Positions 62,268-64,000 of a stretch of DNA of 64,000 nucleotides are shown here, piece by piece. The translations under genes were made by a program, and so were the position numbers. Where the stretch lies: NCBI GenBank assembly GCA_965226855.1, contig CBDDEE010000032.1, positions 824,838 through 888,837 of the forward strand, in the 5' to 3' direction. The stretch's first letter is position 1. Each line of letters starts with the position of its first letter. Source of the DNA: JAUXJB01 sp965226855 (GTDB lineage: Bacteria; Myxococcota_A; UBA9160; SZUA-336). The notes under the pieces were generated by a model. That model ran no database searches. It worked only from the letters and a program-made list of their open reading frames with translations, and was not told the DNA's origin.

Positions 62268-64000
62268 TTAGAAACGCCACTGCACGTAGCCCCGGATGCG
62301 GCGGGACTGCTCCAGGGTACCGATGATGATCGAGTCCTGGGTGCTGCCGGGATCGAAAAGCGGCCCAGCGAGGTTCCCGAGTTCCTGGGCGTCGATGTAG
62401 TACTCCTCATCGAAGATGTTCTCGACTCGGAGGCCGATTTCAAACTGCTTCCACTCCACACCCACATTGAGATCCGCGACCGTGAAGCGCTCGTTATCCC
62501 AGCGTCCGAAGGCGTCACCCGGCACATCCTTGTACAGAGAGTCGGTGGCGGCAGGTCCCTTTTGCCGCACCTGGAACCGGCCGAACACTCTCGTGTCGAG
62601 GCCAAACTCGTGGTCGTAATCGAGCGCATAGGTGACGGCCCAGTCGGCGTGGTTGGACGGCGTCCGTCCCGAGATGCTGCGGCCCGAGATCGGCGAGCGC
62701 GTGCCGCTCTTAAATTCGGAACTGATGACGCCGCCGTCGAGGCTGAGGGTCCAATCGGGATGGAGCAGCGCCTGCACGCTCGCCTCCCAGCCCATGTTCC
62801 TGGAATCGCCCACGTTGATGATCCCCTCGACTATCGTTCCATCGTCTTGCGTTACCTGGAGTTCGGCTTGCCGGGACTTGTAGTCGGTCTTGAAGAGGGC
62901 TGCGGTCAGCACGATCCTGTCGTCCCACAGGCGGCCCTTGTAGCCGAGCTCGTAGTTCGTCGCATTTTCGGGCCCGTAACCGAACAGGTCACGCACGCCC
63001 TCGAAGCTGGTCAGGTTGAAGTCGCCCGGCTCAAAGCCCTGGGCGTAGGTTAGGTAGAACATCGACCGCTCGTCATCCAAGAACCACGACACGGAGCCAC
63101 GGAACAGGTTCTCGGTCTGCTTCCGCTTGCCGCTTATACCACTGTCGTCGTTGTGCCGCTGGGACTCCCAGGTGTCGGAGCGGTAGCCGGCTCCGAACTC
63201 GAAGGCGTTCCAGCGATAGCTGCCATTCACGAACACGGCGTGACTGTCGCGCTGCCGTTTGCTGCGCTCGAAGATGAACGACGGGCAGATCGTGACGTCA
63301 CTGCAGCCAACTAACCCCGCCGGATCGCGGTTCGCCGGATCATCGAAGTTGAACCCCTGGTCCGTCTCTGTCGCGGGGTCGGGGGCAAAGGCTGGGTCCG
63401 CGAAGTTCGTGCTGGTGCCGCCGAAGAGATAGAAATCGCCATTCAGATCCCGATCGTAATTCTGATAGAAGCCGCCGAACTGCCACTGGAACGGCCCATC
63501 TCCCGTGGAGATCACACGCAGCTCCTGCGTAACCACGTCGATCCGGTGGAGCCGAAGCAGATCGAAGACGAACTCCGGGGCAATGTCTATGTCACTCTCC
63601 CGATCCGAATCCGTGTCCGAATTCGAGGTAATCGAGGTGATCACGAAGTCATCGAAGTCGTAGTCCAGGTGCACCATCCAGCTCCAGGTCTCCCTGTAAT
63701 GCTCCGGATTGAAGGTGGAGATCCTCCTGTCGGAGTGGCTGAGCCTGTTGCCGTTGGCCTCGCGGCCCCAAATGTCGTTCGGACCGTCTTCCTCGTGGTA
63801 GCGCACGTTGGCGTAGAGCGAGAGACGCTCCGTGATGTCGCCGGCGATGGCGACACGTGCCCCGTAGCGATGCATCTCCCCGATGTCCGAATCGTTTGTG
63901 CCGCGTACTCCACTGAAGCGCGGATCGTTCCCTTGCTTCAGGAACGAGTCGTCGCTCTCGCCGTAGTAGAAGACGCGCGCGGCCCAGCTTTCCCCCAGCA
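62268..64000 (-). CDS. TonB-dependent outer-membrane receptor, 5' end beyond window
   Basis: The frame is open to the right edge (LLGESWAARVFYYGESDDSFLK at the limit) and ends with GYVQWRF, the typical terminal β-strand with final Phe. Repeated β-barrel features include WMVHLDYDFDDFVITSITS, FYLTYAQGFEPGDFNL, NATNYELGYKGRLWDDRIVL, NMGWEASVQALLHPDWTLSLDGG and VGVEWKQFEIGLRVENIFDEEYY. The plug domain is not in the window. The barrel resembles catecholate or pesticin-type receptors; the ligand is unknown. It converges on the PQQ dehydrogenase gene, 8 bp apart. Confidence 0.92.
   Translation of the reverse strand, partial: LGESWAARVFYYGESDDSFLKQGNDPRFSGVRGTNDSDIGEMHRYGARVAIAGDITERLSLYANVRYHEEDGPNDIWGREANGNRLSHSDRRISTFNPEHYRETWSWMVHLDYDFDDFVITSITSNSDTDSDRESDIDIAPEFVFDLLRLHRIDVVTQELRVISTGDGPFQWQFGGFYQNYDRDLNGDFYLFGGTSTNFADPAFAPDPATETDQGFNFDDPANRDPAGLVGCSDVTICPSFIFERSKRQRDSHAVFVNGSYRWNAFEFGAGYRSDTWESQRHNDDSGISGKRKQTENLFRGSVSWFLDDERSMFYLTYAQGFEPGDFNLTSFEGVRDLFGYGPENATNYELGYKGRLWDDRIVLTAALFKTDYKSRQAELQVTQDDGTIVEGIINVGDSRNMGWEASVQALLHPDWTLSLDGGVISSEFKSGTRSPISGRSISGRTPSNHADWAVTYALDYDHEFGLDTRVFGRFQVRQKGPAATDSLYKDVPGDAFGRWDNERFTVADLNVGVEWKQFEIGLRVENIFDEEYYIDAQELGNLAGPLFDPGSTQDSIIIGTLEQSRRIRGYVQWRF

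Overview
A high-GC Gram-negative chromosome fragment, most likely from a proteobacterium or a related lineage: it carries a TonB-dependent receptor, a PQQ-dependent dehydrogenase, lipoproteins, SecF, σ54-type promoters and an IncP/Trb-type conjugation system. No rRNA or protein places it more exactly. The window is a mosaic of intact operons, insertion sequences, and many truncated, fused or frameshifted genes.

Layout. 0-5.5 kb: an edge-truncated esterase, a glyoxalase/CoA-transferase chimera, a receiver/universal-stress chimera behind a σ54-like promoter, a cupredoxin lipoprotein, a broken CNNM transporter and a CusF-like copper protein. 5.7-9.2 kb (minus strand): slipin/NfeD operon and a broken coaBC. 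9.3-18.6 kb: a scrapyard of fragments (zinc ribbon, panD, smpB, β-carbonic anhydrase, RND pump) among some whole genes (DUF502, thiazoline hydrolase, HPF-like), plus frameshifted nhaR-like and secF. 18.6-28.7 kb: monovalent-cation antiporters with PTS EIIA and P-II-like regulators, interrupted by an IS481 element nested inside an IS110 element and by an IS5 element inside a cupin gene. 29.9-30.9 kb: the parental copy of the receiver gene, ending in a Fis-type helix-turn-helix. 31.0-41.5 kb: trbBCDEJ-lipoprotein-LFGI mating-pair cluster with two pilin-like genes and three small downstream ORFs. 41.5-45.6 kb: SagB-type nitroreductase, a tRNA 3'-end fragment that may be an attachment site, a Fic gene with a small partner, a 26-bp perfect hairpin and two exported or membrane proteins. 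46.1-47.4 kb: second, nearly identical IS5 copy. 47.5-55.3 kb: hydrolase, truncated SDR, cupin, then a minus-strand catabolic operon (HpaB-type oxygenase, flavin reductase, VOC protein, HsaA-type monooxygenase), γ-glutamyltransferase and a truncated VWA protein. 55.4-57.1 kb: a second IS481-type element and an IS91 remnant. 57.3-64 kb: small conserved proteins, TenA, a Rieske ferredoxin, broken ABC-binding-protein and PQQ-dehydrogenase genes, and a TonB receptor running off the right edge.

Two themes explain most of what is odd. Several reading-frame breaks coincide with one extra base in a homopolymer (T6, T7, G7, G9), so some pseudogenes may be sequencing errors. Separately, many junctions join unrelated gene fragments, some with matching copies elsewhere in the window, so real rearrangement (or misassembly) is extensive.

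The best candidates for new biology are the duplicated σ54/palindrome/degenerate-receiver locus, the antiporter/EIIA/P-II-like module, and a PQQ dehydrogenase with a lanthanide-type D-x-D motif beside a TonB receptor.
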